This document shows, piece after piece, positions 31,713 to 40,132 of a DNA stretch of 51,595 nucleotides. The notes below the pieces were generated by a model. That model was not told where the DNA came from. It worked only from the letters and a program-made list of their open reading frames with translations, and did not search any database. The position numbers were made by a program, and so were the translations under genes. The DNA is from Mycolicibacterium hodleri (GTDB lineage Bacteria; Actinomycetota; Actinomycetes; Mycobacteriales; Mycobacteriaceae): assembly GCF_006439015.1 (NCBI RefSeq), contig NZ_RCZG01000025.1:1-51595 (forward strand), written 5' to 3'. The stretch's first letter is position 1; the number at the start of each line of letters is the position of its first letter.

Positions 31713-32834
31713 TCACTCGGGCAGAGAACTTCCCAATCGTTGGGCGGCGGCAAGGTAGTCCTCGATGAACTCCAGGACGACGTGGCGCGCTGGCTTCACC
31801 TTGGTCATCAACCCCACGCCCTGCCCGACGAAGTACGTCGCCAGCTCCTTGGCTCCGGGATGCCCCTGATCGGCCAGCGCGTCGATGCGCCGCAACACCG
31901 GCTCGCTCAGCATCGACTGCAACGGCAGCGGCAACGTCGGGTGTCCGTCGGCGTGCGGGGCCCACGCGTCGGTCCAGTCCGACACGAGTTGGCGCGACGG
32001 CTTCCCCGTGCGGCCCGCAGAACGCACAGTGTCGCGCGAGGTCGCGGCGAGCATCTTCTGCACGGTGTGCGGCGCGGTCTCGGCTTCCTCGGTGGTCAAC
32101 CACACCGACCCGGTCCAGGCGCCGTCGGCACCCAGCGCAACGGAAGCGGCCATCTGCCTGCCCGTGACGATGCCGCCCGCCGCCAGCACGGGCACCGCGC
32201 CGTCGATCGCCTGAATCACCTCGGGGATGAGCACAAGTGTGGTCACTTCACCGCAGTGTCCGCCTGCCTCGGTGCCCTGCGCGACGATCAGGTCGACGCC
32301 CGCGGCCACCTGTTTGACCGCGTGCTCCTTCGCACCGACCAACGCGGCGACCGGAACGCCGCGCTCGCGGCCCGCCTCAATCATGTAGTCCGGCGGCACG
32401 CCGAGCGCATTGGCGATCAGCTTGATCGGGTGGGCCATTGCGACGTCCAGCAGCTCCTCGCCGGTGTCACCGGTCAGGAACGTGCTTCCGAGCCGCGGCG
32501 CCGACTCCAGTTCGATGCCGTGCTCGGAGAGCAGTCGGTCCACGAAGCCGCGGTACTCGTCAGGAATTCTGTCGGCCAACTGCGTGCGGGACAGGTTCGC
32601 GCCCTTGCCCTCGAACTTCGCCGGGACGATGATGTCGGCGCCGTAAGGCTTGCCATGCACGTGGTCGTCGATCCAGGTCAGCTCCTGGTCCAGTTGCTCC
32701 GGCGAGAACGCCGTCGCACCGAGCACGCCGAAACCGCCGGCATTGGTGACTGCGGCCACGACGTCTCGACAATGGCTGAAGGCGAAGAGCGGGAAGTCGA
32801 TGCCGAACCGTTCGCAGAGCGCTGAGGTAGTCAC
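31713..32834 (-). CDS. Nitronate monooxygenase / 2-nitropropane-dioxygenase-like FMN enzyme
   Basis: A 373-residue TIM-barrel flavoprotein. It shows FPLFAFSHCRDVVAAVTNAGGFGVLGATAFSPEQL at the start, the catalytic region AQGTEAGGHCGEVTTLVLIPEV and VPVLAAGGIVTGRQMAASVALGADGAWTGSVWL at the FMN phosphate site. The insert with YRGFVDRLLSEHGIELE is typical of mycobacterial members (Rv1533/Rv3553 type). These oxidise alkyl nitronates or, in the IpdC branch, act on steroid-ring catabolites, so the exact substrate is open. ATG 32834 is chosen at the domain start. It is convergent with the histidine kinase across the REP-like element. Confidence 0.9.
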   Translation of the reverse strand: MTTSALCERFGIDFPLFAFSHCRDVVAAVTNAGGFGVLGATAFSPEQLDQELTWIDDHVHGKPYGADIIVPAKFEGKGANLSRTQLADRIPDEYRGFVDRLLSEHGIELESAPRLGSTFLTGDTGEELLDVAMAHPIKLIANALGVPPDYMIEAGRERGVPVAALVGAKEHAVKQVAAGVDLIVAQGTEAGGHCGEVTTLVLIPEVIQAIDGAVPVLAAGGIVTGRQMAASVALGADGAWTGSVWLTTEEAETAPHTVQKMLAATSRDTVRSAGRTGKPSRQLVSDWTDAWAPHADGHPTLPLPLQSMLSEPVLRRIDALADQGHPGAKELATYFVGQGVGLMTKVKPARHVVLEFIEDYLAAAQRLGSSLPE

Positions 32835-32845
32835 CTATTCATTCT

Positions 32846-32866
32846 CCCGTCGCTTCGCTCGCCCCG
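32846..32866. repeat. Dispersed TCGCTTCGCTC-core repeat, intergenic copy
   Basis: This 21-nt stretch is identical to 46762-46782 inside the resA-type gene. The shared 11-nt core TCGCTTCGCTC also occurs at 16651-16661 and 41522-41532, and with one change at 41486-41496. It lies between the epimerase stop and the monooxygenase start. Confidence 0.8.
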
Positions 32867-32878
32867 GCATCGGTTTTA

Positions 32879-33910
32879 CTAGCCCCGCAGTGGCGCGAAG
32901 GCGAACTCCCGCAGTCCGTCGGTCGGATCGATCGCCGCCCGGAAGCCCAGCACAACGGCGGCGGCGGCGGGATCGGCCACGATGTGGCGGACGTCGCCGC
33001 TGCGGTACTGACCCGTGACGACGGGCGGCTGCCCCTCGCGCGCCGCACAGATCTTGGTCGCGACGTCCATGATCGAGATGGGCCGCCCCGAGCAGACGTT
33101 GAACGCCGCGAAACCGGTGGTGTCCGCAGCGACCGCCGCGGCGTTGACGGCTGCGACGTCGGTCACGTGCACGAAGTCGCGCATCTGACCGCCGTCCTCG
33201 AAAACCCTTGGCGGTTCGCCTCTTTCGATGGCCGACCGGAAGATCGCCGCCACCCCGGAGTACGGGGTGTCGCGGGGCATCATCGGTCCGTAGACGTTGT
33301 GGTATCGCAGCGCGACCACGGATCCTCCGGTCGCCTCGGCCCACGCCAGCGCGTAGTGCTCCTGGGCGGTCTTGCTCGCCGCATACAGGCTGCGCGGCCG
33401 TAACGGAGCGTCCTCCCCCACCAGGCGCCAGCGCAACTCCTCGCCACCGACTGGGCAGCGGTGCTCGAAGACGCCTGCGTCCAGATCCTTTTGGGTGCGT
33501 GGCAGCGGGTCGACCGGGCCGTGCACGGGACAGTCGTAGCCGCCCTGGCCGTAGACGACCATCGACGACGCCACCACCAGCCTGTCGCAGCCCGCTGCGA
33601 ACATCTCGGCGAGCAGCACCGTGGTGCCATAGTCGTTGTGGCTGCCGTAATTCGGCGCATCGGAGGCGTCAACGCCTGCGCCCACCACGGCCGCCTGATG
33701 GCAGACGACGTCGACCCCGGGCAGTAGCGAGGCGATCCCCGACGCGTCGCGGACGTCGACCTCGAGCACGCCCTCCGGTGGTGTGGTGGCGTCGCCATGC
33801 GCCGCAGTCAGCATCGCGTCGACCCCGACCACCTCGTGCCCGGCGCCGGTCAGCGCCTTACACACCTGGGCGCCGATGAAGCCGGCAGCCCCGGTAACGA
33901 GGACCTTCAC
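32879..33910 (-). CDS. NAD-dependent epimerase/dehydratase (Rv0536/GalE3-like)
   Basis: A 343-residue extended SDR. It has NAD motif VLVTGAAGFIGAQVC at residues 3-17, DVRDASG for strand 3, catalytic Ser/Thr in VVASSMVVYG and Tyr-x3-Lys in LYAASKTAQEHYA. The product is an NDP-sugar epimerase or dehydratase acting on a UDP- or GDP-sugar; the substrate is not determined. An unusual Cys-containing loop (YDCPVHGPVDPLPR and FEHRCPVGGEEL) may bind zinc. GTG 33910 overlaps the mtnP stop by 4 bp (GTGA). The longer frame to 34483 is out-of-frame mtnP sequence. The same gene pair occurs in M. tuberculosis. Confidence 0.93.
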   Translation of the reverse strand: MKVLVTGAAGFIGAQVCKALTGAGHEVVGVDAMLTAAHGDATTPPEGVLEVDVRDASGIASLLPGVDVVCHQAAVVGAGVDASDAPNYGSHNDYGTTVLLAEMFAAGCDRLVVASSMVVYGQGGYDCPVHGPVDPLPRTQKDLDAGVFEHRCPVGGEELRWRLVGEDAPLRPRSLYAASKTAQEHYALAWAEATGGSVVALRYHNVYGPMMPRDTPYSGVAAIFRSAIERGEPPRVFEDGGQMRDFVHVTDVAAVNAAAVAADTTGFAAFNVCSGRPISIMDVATKICAAREGQPPVVTGQYRSGDVRHIVADPAAAAVVLGFRAAIDPTDGLREFAFAPLRG

Positions 33911-34701
33911 GGCAGCTCGATGGACAGGGTGACGCCCTCGTGCGGGAGGCAGTGGGTGCAGGTGCGCTCGACGGGCACTTGGTCTAGCGCCTCGTGCACC
34001 AGCTTCTTGAACGGGACCATGTTCTTCTCGAACTCGGCGAACACGTCGACTGCCGTGACGCCCGCCCCCGCATCGATGCCGGCATCCAGATCGGTCACCA
34101 AAGCGATTGCCGCATAACACATTTCCAGCTCGCGGGCGAGGACCGCCTCCGGGTAACCGGTCATGTTGACCAGCGTGAACCCTTGGCTCGCGAACCAGCG
34201 ACTCTCCGCGCGCGTCGAGAACCGCGGCCCCTGAATGACGACCATGGTGCCGCCGTCGACCACTCCGGGAAGATCGGTAGCGTTTGCGCGCAGGCTCGGG
34301 CAGTACGGATCGGCGAACCCGACGTGGATGCCGCCGGAGTCGAAGTACGTGTCCGACCGGCCGCTGGTCCGGTCGACGAGCTGATCGGGCACCACCATGG
34401 AGCCGGGACCGAGATCGGGCGTCAGGCTCCCGACCGCGCACGGAGCGAAGATCCGTCGGACGCCGAGCGCGCGGAGCGCCCACATGTTCGCGCGGTACGG
34501 CACGGTATGCGGGGAGAACTCGTGGTTGGCGCCGTGCCTCGGCAGGAACGCGACCTCGTGGTCGCCGACTGTGCCAACGGTGATGGCTCCGCTCGGTGTG
34601 CCATACGGGGTGTCGACGCTGATGCTGCGCGCATCGGAGCCGAAGAACGAGTAGAAGCCGCTACCGCCGATCACTGCGAGCATCCGCCCATTGTGGTTCA
34701 T
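33907..34701 (-). CDS. mtnP: S-methyl-5'-thioadenosine phosphorylase (Rv0535-like)
   Basis: A 264-residue purine nucleoside phosphorylase superfamily member that splits methylthioadenosine to adenine and methylthioribose-1-phosphate for methionine salvage. Motifs: MLAVIGGSGFYSFF, the phosphate site in FLPRHGANHEFSPHTVPYRANMWAL, GTMVVIQGPRFSTRAESRWF, VNMTGYPEAVLARELEMCYA and TDLDAG. The C-terminal THCLPHEG holds a Cys found in mycobacterial homologues. ATG 34701 fits the M. tuberculosis protein's length; a longer frame to 34962 has no homology there. The downstream epimerase is translationally coupled. Confidence 0.95.
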   Translation of the reverse strand: MNHNGRMLAVIGGSGFYSFFGSDARSISVDTPYGTPSGAITVGTVGDHEVAFLPRHGANHEFSPHTVPYRANMWALRALGVRRIFAPCAVGSLTPDLGPGSMVVPDQLVDRTSGRSDTYFDSGGIHVGFADPYCPSLRANATDLPGVVDGGTMVVIQGPRFSTRAESRWFASQGFTLVNMTGYPEAVLARELEMCYAAIALVTDLDAGIDAGAGVTAVDVFAEFEKNMVPFKKLVHEALDQVPVERTCTHCLPHEGVTLSIELP

Positions 34702-34906
34702 GCTCGGAGTAGCCGGTCGGCGAGGTTGGATCATGACGGTCGTGTGACGGCCCGGCGGTGGATTCGCACTTCGTCGACACCGGCTGACAACCTCTCCTAC
34801 GAGGCATTCCATCCCCGAACCGGCAAGGCACGCACTGACTACGTCTCCCACGGCTGAACGGCGGACCGCAGGCGCCTGGCTGCTTCTTCTCCTCGGCCTG
34901 ATCGGC

Positions 34907-37807
34907 GTGATCGCGGGGTGCGCATTGCCGTTCGCACCGGTATGGACCGACACGACGACCATTGCCTGGCCCGCGCCAGTTCAGGCGGTCACCTCGACGT
35001 CGGCAATCGTGGTGCCCTACCGGCCGACCGAACTGACGGCCACTGTGCCCTGTTCGGCGCTGGGCGCGGCGACTGCCGCTGGGCCCACGGTCGGGGCGCT
35101 CGTGACCGGCCCCGAGCCCGGTGCGCTCGTCGTCACGGGCGACGCGGCGCGCTTCGGCGGTGCCACGGTCGATCTGCGGGCCACCGCCACCAGCGACTGT
35201 CGCGCGGTGATCACCGCAAACTCCAGCGGCGTCTCCGTGCTCGCCCCCGACGGGCAGCGCACCGACCTCCCCGACCAGCCGGTGCCACAGGTCTTCGGCT
35301 TCCACACCGATCTGACACCCCCGGACGCGGCGGGCATCTCCGTCACGGCCCGCGTCACCGACCCGTTCACCACGTCGCCGAGCGCCGTCAAGTACGGGGT
35401 GATCGCCGTGCAAGTGGCCGCGGCCTGCGTCGCGTTAGAGGTGTTGCGGCGGTCCGGCCCCCCTCGGCGGCGCCGTCCAAGACGACGGTTGCGGTGGCGC
35501 CGTGTGTGGTGGGTCGACGTCGCCGTGATCGCAACGCTTGCCTCGTGGGCCGTGATCGGACCGTTGGCCGTCGACGACGGCTGGGCCTCGACGATCGCGC
35601 GCAATGTCGCTGCGACCGGGAACCCCGGCAACTACTACCGGTGGTGGAACGCGGCCGAGGTGCCGTTCGCCTTCAGCGAGGAACTGTTCGCACCGTGGAC
35701 CATGGTGAGCACCGCACCGCTGTGGCTGAGAATGCCGAGCACTCTGCTCGCGGTGGCGACCTGGTTCGTGGTGAGTCGCGGCGTACTGGGCGCAGCGCTG
35801 CCGGTCAGGGCGGGCACGAGCCGGGTCCGACTGCTCTCCGCGGCGTGCCTGCTCGCGGCATGGCTTCCGTTCAACCTCGGTACGCGACCGGAATCCTTTG
35901 TGGCGCTGGGTGTCACGACGGCGTTGGCGCTCGCCCTGCGCGCCAGGCGCCCGGGTGAGCTGAGCCTGCTGGCTCTCGTCGTCGCCCTGGTGGTGCCCAT
36001 CAGCCCCAACGGCATTCTGATGGTGGCCCCGATCGTGGTGTTCGCTCCCCGACTGCTGGCGGCACTGCGGGCCGGCTCACCAAGCCGGGTACACGTGTGC
36101 GCGCACCTGCTGGCACTGGGTTGCATTGGCGCCGTGGGACTCACCGTGATCTTCGCCGATCAGACATGGGACGCCCTCGTCACCGCCAGCGACTGGCACA
36201 CGTTCTTCGGGCCAGCCCTGCCGTGGTACGACGAGCCCGACCGGTACCGCTACCTGCTGGACGCCAGCCAGCAGGGCAGCTCACCGAAGCGACTGCCGGT
36301 GCTGTTGACGGTGGCCATGATTCCCGTCGTGGGCCTGCTCGGGTATCCACGCCGCTACCGCGACTACCTGGGTCGCACGGCGACCCGACTGGCCGCGGTC
36401 GTCGCGATCGCCCTGGCGCTGTTCGCCGTCTCTCCGTCGAAGTGGTCGTATCACCTCGGCGCCGCGGCCGGATTGTTCGCAGCCCTACTCACCGTGGGCG
36501 TCGTGCTGGTGGCGCGCCGCGCGCGCACCCCGGACCGATACGTCGCGATCGTCGGCATCGGCGGATCGGCGCTCCTGATCGCCGCCGTCGCGCTGGCCTT
36601 CGACGGGCCCAACGCGTGGTGGCTGCCCGCCGTCTACGACGTGCCGTGGGCTTCGGAACCGCCTCGGCCACTTGGCGTTCCACTGAATAGTCCGGTTCCG
36701 TGGCTCATCGCGGCCCTGGCGGGCTCGGCGCTGGTCCACCGTCGCCGTCGGCGTCTCACGGGGATTGCGGCAGGCAGCCCGAATATCGTCGTGGTCACCG
36801 CCCTCGGCGTCGTCGTCACGCTTCTCCTGGGTTCTTTCATCGCCGCGCCACTGCGCCGCCCCGCGGGCTCGTTGGCGGTGGCCAACCTGCACCGCATCGA
36901 GGGCAGTCGGGTGTGCGGCCTCGCCGACGACGTGCAGCTGCTCCCCGACGGACCGGTCCTGTCGGCGTCCGACGACGGGGGCGAGCAGCTGACCGGCTTC
37001 CGCCGGCAGGCCGGATTTCTGCCTGCCGCACCCCCGCCCGACCCGCTGGGCACGGGCACGTCCGCCTACCTCTGGGGCAGCCGCACCCCTGACGAGCAGG
37101 CGACCGGGAGCATGACCAGCACGTGGTTCGATCTGCCCCCGCTAGCTGCCAACGGCGGGGTGGCCGTTTCGGTGTCGGGCCGCACCGACGGCGCCAACCG
37201 ACTCGGCTTCGAGTTCGGCCGCGCCGACGGCGCACGGGTCGTCACACTTGGCGAGCGCACACCGGTCGACCGCCCCGCCGCCGACGAGGATCCCGGCCAC
37301 CCGCTGTGGCGTTCGATCGGAATCGACGCATCGGTCATCCCCACCGGCGCAGATCGGGTCCGCATCCGTGCGGTCGATGGCCGCACCGATGACCTCGGCT
37401 GGCTGGCTGTCACGGGTCCACGACTGCGCTCCACGCTCGGGCTGACCGAATTCCTCGAGGGTCAAGGCCCGGTGCTGATCGTTTGGCCCATGGCCTTCCT
37501 GTTTCCGTGTGTACGGAACACCGTGACGGTGTCGGCCGGTGTCGCCACCACGCCCAGGACCGTCATCGAGTCACCGCGACCGTTCCTCATCGACGATCGC
37601 CGCCGCGAGATCGGGGGCGTCTTCGCCACGCTCACCGAGTTCGGCGTGCTCCACGAGATCCCCAGCCGCCTCGTCGGCCACCCCGAGGTCGACTGGGGCA
37701 CCGTCGAGGTCTACGACGACGTCGCCCGCGACGCGTATCGGCGAACGGTGTCGCGCGCGCTGGTGCCGGGATTCGGCGGAGCCCCACACCCGGCGCCCGA
37801 GCGCTGA
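34907..37807 (+). CDS. Emb-type arabinosyltransferase paralogue (GT-C family, EmbA/B/C-like)
   Basis: At least 966 residues with Emb architecture: a first TM, a ~170-residue extracytoplasmic N-terminal domain (YRPTELTATVPC... FHTDLTPPDAAGISVTARV), then the catalytic loop VDDGWASTIARN with NYYRWW and PLWLRMPSTLLAVATW. About a dozen TM segments follow, then a C-terminal carbohydrate-binding region with LGWLAVTGPRLR and VIVWPMAFLFPCVRN. Emb proteins polymerise arabinofuranose in arabinogalactan and lipoarabinomannan and are ethambutol targets. It is outside any embCAB cluster. GTG 34907 cuts the first TM; an in-frame CTG at 34835 would restore it, and the nearest in-frame stop is near 34745. Confidence 0.88.
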   Translation: MIAGCALPFAPVWTDTTTIAWPAPVQAVTSTSAIVVPYRPTELTATVPCSALGAATAAGPTVGALVTGPEPGALVVTGDAARFGGATVDLRATATSDCRAVITANSSGVSVLAPDGQRTDLPDQPVPQVFGFHTDLTPPDAAGISVTARVTDPFTTSPSAVKYGVIAVQVAAACVALEVLRRSGPPRRRRPRRRLRWRRVWWVDVAVIATLASWAVIGPLAVDDGWASTIARNVAATGNPGNYYRWWNAAEVPFAFSEELFAPWTMVSTAPLWLRMPSTLLAVATWFVVSRGVLGAALPVRAGTSRVRLLSAACLLAAWLPFNLGTRPESFVALGVTTALALALRARRPGELSLLALVVALVVPISPNGILMVAPIVVFAPRLLAALRAGSPSRVHVCAHLLALGCIGAVGLTVIFADQTWDALVTASDWHTFFGPALPWYDEPDRYRYLLDASQQGSSPKRLPVLLTVAMIPVVGLLGYPRRYRDYLGRTATRLAAVVAIALALFAVSPSKWSYHLGAAAGLFAALLTVGVVLVARRARTPDRYVAIVGIGGSALLIAAVALAFDGPNAWWLPAVYDVPWASEPPRPLGVPLNSPVPWLIAALAGSALVHRRRRRLTGIAAGSPNIVVVTALGVVVTLLLGSFIAAPLRRPAGSLAVANLHRIEGSRVCGLADDVQLLPDGPVLSASDDGGEQLTGFRRQAGFLPAAPPPDPLGTGTSAYLWGSRTPDEQATGSMTSTWFDLPPLAANGGVAVSVSGRTDGANRLGFEFGRADGARVVTLGERTPVDRPAADEDPGHPLWRSIGIDASVIPTGADRVRIRAVDGRTDDLGWLAVTGPRLRSTLGLTEFLEGQGPVLIVWPMAFLFPCVRNTVTVSAGVATTPRTVIESPRPFLIDDRRREIGGVFATLTEFGVLHEIPSRLVGHPEVDWGTVEVYDDVARDAYRRTVSRALVPGFGGAPHPAPER

Positions 37808-37840
37808 GCATTCACAGCGGGCTGTGCTTGACTCGCGGCG

Positions 37841-38488
37841 ATGAGGGTTCCAGATGCCGGGATAGGCGCGCGGATCGGCGTCGCCGTGCCACTCGGGGTG
37901 GCCGCCGCGATCGCGGTGGGACTATTCGCGGGCTGGCCCTACGCCGCAGCCGCCGGCTGGATCATCGCCGCAATGGCCTATCTGACCTGGACCTGGCTCA
38001 TCGTCGGACCGCTCGACGCCGACGGCACCAGGGCGCACGCCACCAAGTACCGCGACGACGACTCCACGCCGTGGATCCTCGACATCGCCGTGTTGATCGC
38101 CAGCGTGGCGAGCCTCGGCGGGGTGGGCTATCTGCTCATCGCTGGATCGACGGGCGGGGACAGCGCCGCCGTGGTCGGCGCATTGAGCGTGGTCGCGGCG
38201 TGGGTCACCGTGCACACCGTCTACATGCTGCGCTACGCCAGGCTGTACTACGGCGGCGACGAGGGCGGCATCGACTTCCACCAGGACGGCTATCGGCCCG
38301 ATTACGGCGACTTCGCCTACCTGGCCTTCACCCTGGGCATGACCTACCAGGTTTCGGACACCGACCTGACCGCTCGCCCCGTCCGGATGGCGGCGCTTCG
38401 TCACGCCCTGCTGTCGTTTCTGCTCGGCGCGATCATCCTGGCCATCACCATCAATCTGGTAGCCAGCCTCATCGGATCCGGTCACTGA
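37841..38488 (+). CDS. DUF1345 membrane protein
   Basis: A 215-residue protein with about five hydrophobic segments. The conserved region is GGIDFHQDGYRPDYGDFAYLAFTLGMTYQVSDTDLTARPVRMAALRHALLSFLLG, a hallmark of DUF1345 with its acidic DY.DFAY...GMT.Q.SD pattern; the next stretch is a last TM ending LVASLIGSG. The function is unknown. It sits 33 bp after the Emb-like gene and 21 bp before menA on the same strand, which suggests a shared transcript. The start is ATG 37841. Confidence 0.9.
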   Translation: MRVPDAGIGARIGVAVPLGVAAAIAVGLFAGWPYAAAAGWIIAAMAYLTWTWLIVGPLDADGTRAHATKYRDDDSTPWILDIAVLIASVASLGGVGYLLIAGSTGGDSAAVVGALSVVAAWVTVHTVYMLRYARLYYGGDEGGIDFHQDGYRPDYGDFAYLAFTLGMTYQVSDTDLTARPVRMAALRHALLSFLLGAIILAITINLVASLIGSGH

Positions 38489-38509
38489 ACCGCGTGGGAC
38501 GATGGCGGC

Positions 38510-39379
38510 GTGGCCAGTATCGCGCAGTGGGTCGAAGGTGCCCGTCCACGCACGTTGCCCAACGCCGTCGCCCCGGTGATCGCGGGCACGGGGGCAGCGG
38601 CCTGGCTCGGTGATGCCGTCTGGTGGAAGGCCCTGCTGGCACTCATCGTGTCGCTGGCGCTGATCGTCGGCGTCAACTACGCCAACGACTACTCCGACGG
38701 CATCCGAGGCACCGACGACGTGCGCGCCGGCCCGCTGCGCCTGGTCGGGTCCCGACTCGCGTCGCCACGCGCGGTCGCGACCGCGGCGGCGATCAGCCTA
38801 GGGGTGGGTGCGGTGGCCGGCCTGGCGCTCGCGATCCTCAGCCAGCCGTGGCTCATCGCCGTCGGCGCGGCGTGCATCGCGGGCGCGTGGCTGTACACCG
38901 GCGGCTCGAAGCCCTACGGGTACATCGGCCTCGGCGAAGTCGCCGTGTTCGTGTTCTTCGGCCTCGTCGCCGTCCTCGGCACGCAATACACGCAGGCGCT
39001 GCGGGTGGACTGGGTGGGCGCGGCGCTCGCCGTTGCGACCGGCGCTCTGTCGTCAGCAGTGCTGGTGGCCAACAACCTTCGCGACATCCCGACCGACCGG
39101 GACTCTGGCAAGATCACGCTGGCCGTGCGACTCGGTGATGCCCGCACCCGCGTGCTGTTTCAGGTGTTGGTGGCATTGGCGTTCGTGCTGACGGTCGTCC
39201 TTATGCTCGCGACACCGTGGAGCGCGGTCGGCCTGGTGGCGCTGCCGCTCGCCGTGCGGGCTTCGGCACCTGTGCGTTCTGGGCGCGGCGGCAAGGACCT
39301 CATCCCCGTCCTGCGCGACACCGGGCTGACGATGCTGGTCTGGTCGATCGCCGTGGCGGCGGCGTTGGCGTTCGCGTAG
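38510..39379 (+). CDS. menA: 1,4-dihydroxy-2-naphthoate polyprenyltransferase MenA
   Basis: A 289-residue UbiA-superfamily enzyme that attaches the polyprenyl tail to dihydroxynaphthoate, the membrane step of menaquinone synthesis. It starts WVEGARPRTLPNAVAPVIAG. The two prenyl-diphosphate Asp motifs are NYANDYSDGIRGTDD (about residues 65-80) and NNLRDIPTDRDSGKITLAVRLG (about 185-205). Eight to nine TM segments are evident. Start GTG 38510. The M. tuberculosis homologue (Rv0534c) is an essential drug target. fabH, its neighbour there, is not present in this window. Confidence 0.97.
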   Translation: MASIAQWVEGARPRTLPNAVAPVIAGTGAAAWLGDAVWWKALLALIVSLALIVGVNYANDYSDGIRGTDDVRAGPLRLVGSRLASPRAVATAAAISLGVGAVAGLALAILSQPWLIAVGAACIAGAWLYTGGSKPYGYIGLGEVAVFVFFGLVAVLGTQYTQALRVDWVGAALAVATGALSSAVLVANNLRDIPTDRDSGKITLAVRLGDARTRVLFQVLVALAFVLTVVLMLATPWSAVGLVALPLAVRASAPVRSGRGGKDLIPVLRDTGLTMLVWSIAVAAALAFA

Positions 39380-39427
39380 CTCTGCCACCCCCGGCGGGCC
39401 GGTGGCCGACAGTGGCATCCTGATGGG

Positions 39428-40099
39428 GTGGGCATCGTGTTTCGGTTGGCAGAGCTTCTGCTGCTGCTCGTGCCCGTGGCCGGCGTCGTCTTCGCCGGGG
39501 TCAATCTGTGGCAGCGGGCGCACCGGTCGTCGGACCAGCCGAGGGGCGGTGAGCACGACGATCTTCCGGCCACCCCGTCACGGAGTGGGCCGACCAATCC
39601 CGCAGCGGTATGGCGGCTCATCACGCGGACACTCGAGGAGCACGCGCGCACGGACACCCGCTGGATGGAATACGAGCTCGACGCCGACAAGCTCCTCGAC
39701 TTCCCGTTGATGACCGACATGCGGGCACCTCTCACGACTGCGTTTCACAAGGCGAAGCTGCGCGCAGACCTCTTGCGCCCGGGCAAGGCCGAAGACCTCG
39801 TCGACGATCGGGAGTCCGCGGCACAGTATCTGGCGGCCGTCGAGGACTACACCACCGCGTTCGAGGCGGCGGAGAACGAGGCGATCCGCAGGCGCCGCAG
39901 CGACTTCTCCCCGCAGGGCCAGCAGCGGATCGCCCGCGCCCGCAGCCTGCTGAGCGTGGCCTCGGACTCCGGCGCGACCCAGAACGAACGCGAGCAGGCG
40001 TATGCGCTGGCCTGCAAGGAACTCGACGGACTCGTCGTGCTGCCGTCCACGACGCGGTTGGGCATCGAACGCGGCATCGCCGGAGAACTCGACGGCTGA
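39428..40099 (+). CDS. Membrane-anchored hypothetical protein
   Basis: A 223-residue protein with one N-terminal TM helix (residues 5-27, LAELLLLLVPVAGVVFAGVNLW), a polar linker, then a helical region with TLEEHARTDTRWMEYELDADKLLDFPLMTDMRAPLTTAFHKAK and regular Ala/Glu/Arg-rich helices to the end, perhaps coiled coil. I recall similar proteins in mycobacteria beside menA but cannot name a family. Start GTG 39428 directly precedes the TM. It follows menA by 48 bp on the same strand and may be its last operon member. Confidence 0.78.
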   Translation: MGIVFRLAELLLLLVPVAGVVFAGVNLWQRAHRSSDQPRGGEHDDLPATPSRSGPTNPAAVWRLITRTLEEHARTDTRWMEYELDADKLLDFPLMTDMRAPLTTAFHKAKLRADLLRPGKAEDLVDDRESAAQYLAAVEDYTTAFEAAENEAIRRRRSDFSPQGQQRIARARSLLSVASDSGATQNEREQAYALACKELDGLVVLPSTTRLGIERGIAGELDG

Positions 40100-40132
40100 C
40101 CCACTCTCGACGCCCTGTCGCAGGATGGCTGT

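Noticed and set aside
33911..34483. N-terminal extension of the epimerase frame
   Set aside because: It is mtnP out of frame. The Rossmann motif begins right after GTG 33910.
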